This document shows positions 58,846 through 59,111 of a stretch of DNA of 59,111 nucleotides, one piece after another. The notes below the pieces were generated by a model. That model ran no database searches and was not told the origin of the DNA. It saw only the letters and a list, made by a program, of their open reading frames with translations. The translations under genes were made by a program, and so were the position numbers. The stretch's first letter is position 1; each line of letters starts with the position of its first letter. The stretch is from Oscillospiraceae bacterium (GTDB lineage: Bacteria > Bacillota > Clostridia > UMGS1840 > HGM11507): NCBI GenBank assembly GCA_015068525.1, contig SVKJ01000010.1, positions 1 through 59,111 of the forward strand, written 5' to 3'.

Positions 58846-59111
58846 TTATTCTCTTGATTTAACTCCTAAATAATGTTGTTTTTCTACTCCTATACTTTCC
58901 AAATATTCATTACCCTCTTCAATATCTCCGTTTTCATTATTCTGGATTAAATATAAATATGCTCTGTCAACTTCATAATTTTCAGATAGTTTATATCCTG
59001 CAAGTTCAAACAAATTTAAGGATTCAAGCACACCAAGTTTCAAAGAAACACAGAAGGTAGCAATTGTACATAGTTTAGGTCTGGATTTCCCTTTCTTTAT
59101 TGAACTTAAAA
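58846..59111 (-). CDS. HTH XRE-family regulator (partial, 5' end outside)
   Basis: The frame is open to the window edge and gives 88 C-terminal residues. The first visible part, LSSIKKGKSRPKLCTIATFCVSL, fits the recognition-helix end of an XRE/Cro HTH domain (SxIxxGKSxPxLxTI). A TTG at 59043 would give only 65 residues and cut this motif, so it is not the real start. The acidic C-terminal region (about 60 residues) is not recognised. It probably represses the operon through the nearby palindromes. Confidence 0.68.
   Translation of the reverse strand, partial: LSSIKKGKSRPKLCTIATFCVSLKLGVLESLNLFELAGYKLSENYEVDRAYLYLIQNNENGDIEEGNEYLESIGVEKQHYLGVKSRE

Overview
The window looks like a chromosome segment of a low-GC, anaerobic member of the Clostridia (Firmicutes), probably an uncultured gut-type lineage. 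This rests on AT-rich codon use, strong GGAGG-type ribosome binding sites, consensus sigma-A promoters, spoIIM, a CsaB-type pyruvyl transferase, the IspH-S1 fusion typical of Clostridia, and an F-type ATP synthase whose c subunit carries the sodium-binding signature. I cannot name a species.

Layout. 1-8363: the tail of a probable serine recombinase, then spoIIM, xerD, dacF-like, mscL, a radical SAM gene, a Cys-rich DUF6062-like gene, an 8-oxoguanine glycosylase, DAHP synthase and an acyl-ACP thioesterase. 8849-10149 (minus): acpP and plsX. 10272-21817: a long co-directional run of aminotransferase, trpS, tagO, wecB and the complete ATP synthase set (atpZ, I, B, E, F, H, A, G, D, C), interrupted between atpA and atpG by a terminator-like palindromic repeat. 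21904-26284: secD, secF, a Cys-cluster protein and nhaC. 26339-34491 (minus): cell-surface polysaccharide genes (GT4-CsaB fusion, O-antigen ligase-like, DUF4330, MurJ-like flippase, phosphodiester glycosidase). 34635-38976: a second GT4, a cytidylate kinase-like gene, an ArsB/NhaD-type permease behind a long structured 5' leader, and creatininase. 39296-47527: two sugar ABC permeases, an OPT transporter with a PqqD-like partner, and a hexuronate module (kdgK, AraC regulator, uxuA). 48074-54823: zeta-toxin-like kinase, SPOUT methyltransferase, AI-2E family exporter, tRNA-Leu, ispH-rpsA and typA. 55194-55657: tRNA-Gly, Arg, His, Gln, Lys. 55738-59111 (minus): a mobile element running off the window end.

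The most interesting part is this element. It encodes an HUH plus superfamily-3 helicase Rep of the CRESS-DNA type, an FtsK/TcpA-like translocase, two small proteins and an HTH regulator. Directly upstream of rep is a perfect 15-bp stem-loop that displays TAGTATTAC, the circovirus/geminivirus-type origin nonamer, followed by two tandem 7-bp iterons. This looks like a complete rolling-circle origin in a bacterial chromosome.

Two other signals stand out. One is a 290-nt structured leader, closed by a 15-bp stem whose only departures from Watson-Crick pairing are G-U wobbles on the transcribed strand, sitting between a consensus promoter and the ArsB/NhaD permease. The other is a family of mosaic palindromic intergenic elements. 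Two of its copies (8459-8602 and 47700-47846) hold five hairpins in the same order, separated by a constant 7-nt spacer, with compensatory changes in the stems.

Sodium coupling is a theme: a sodium-type ATP synthase rotor, an NhaC antiporter and an NhaD/ArsB-like permease lie in the same window.
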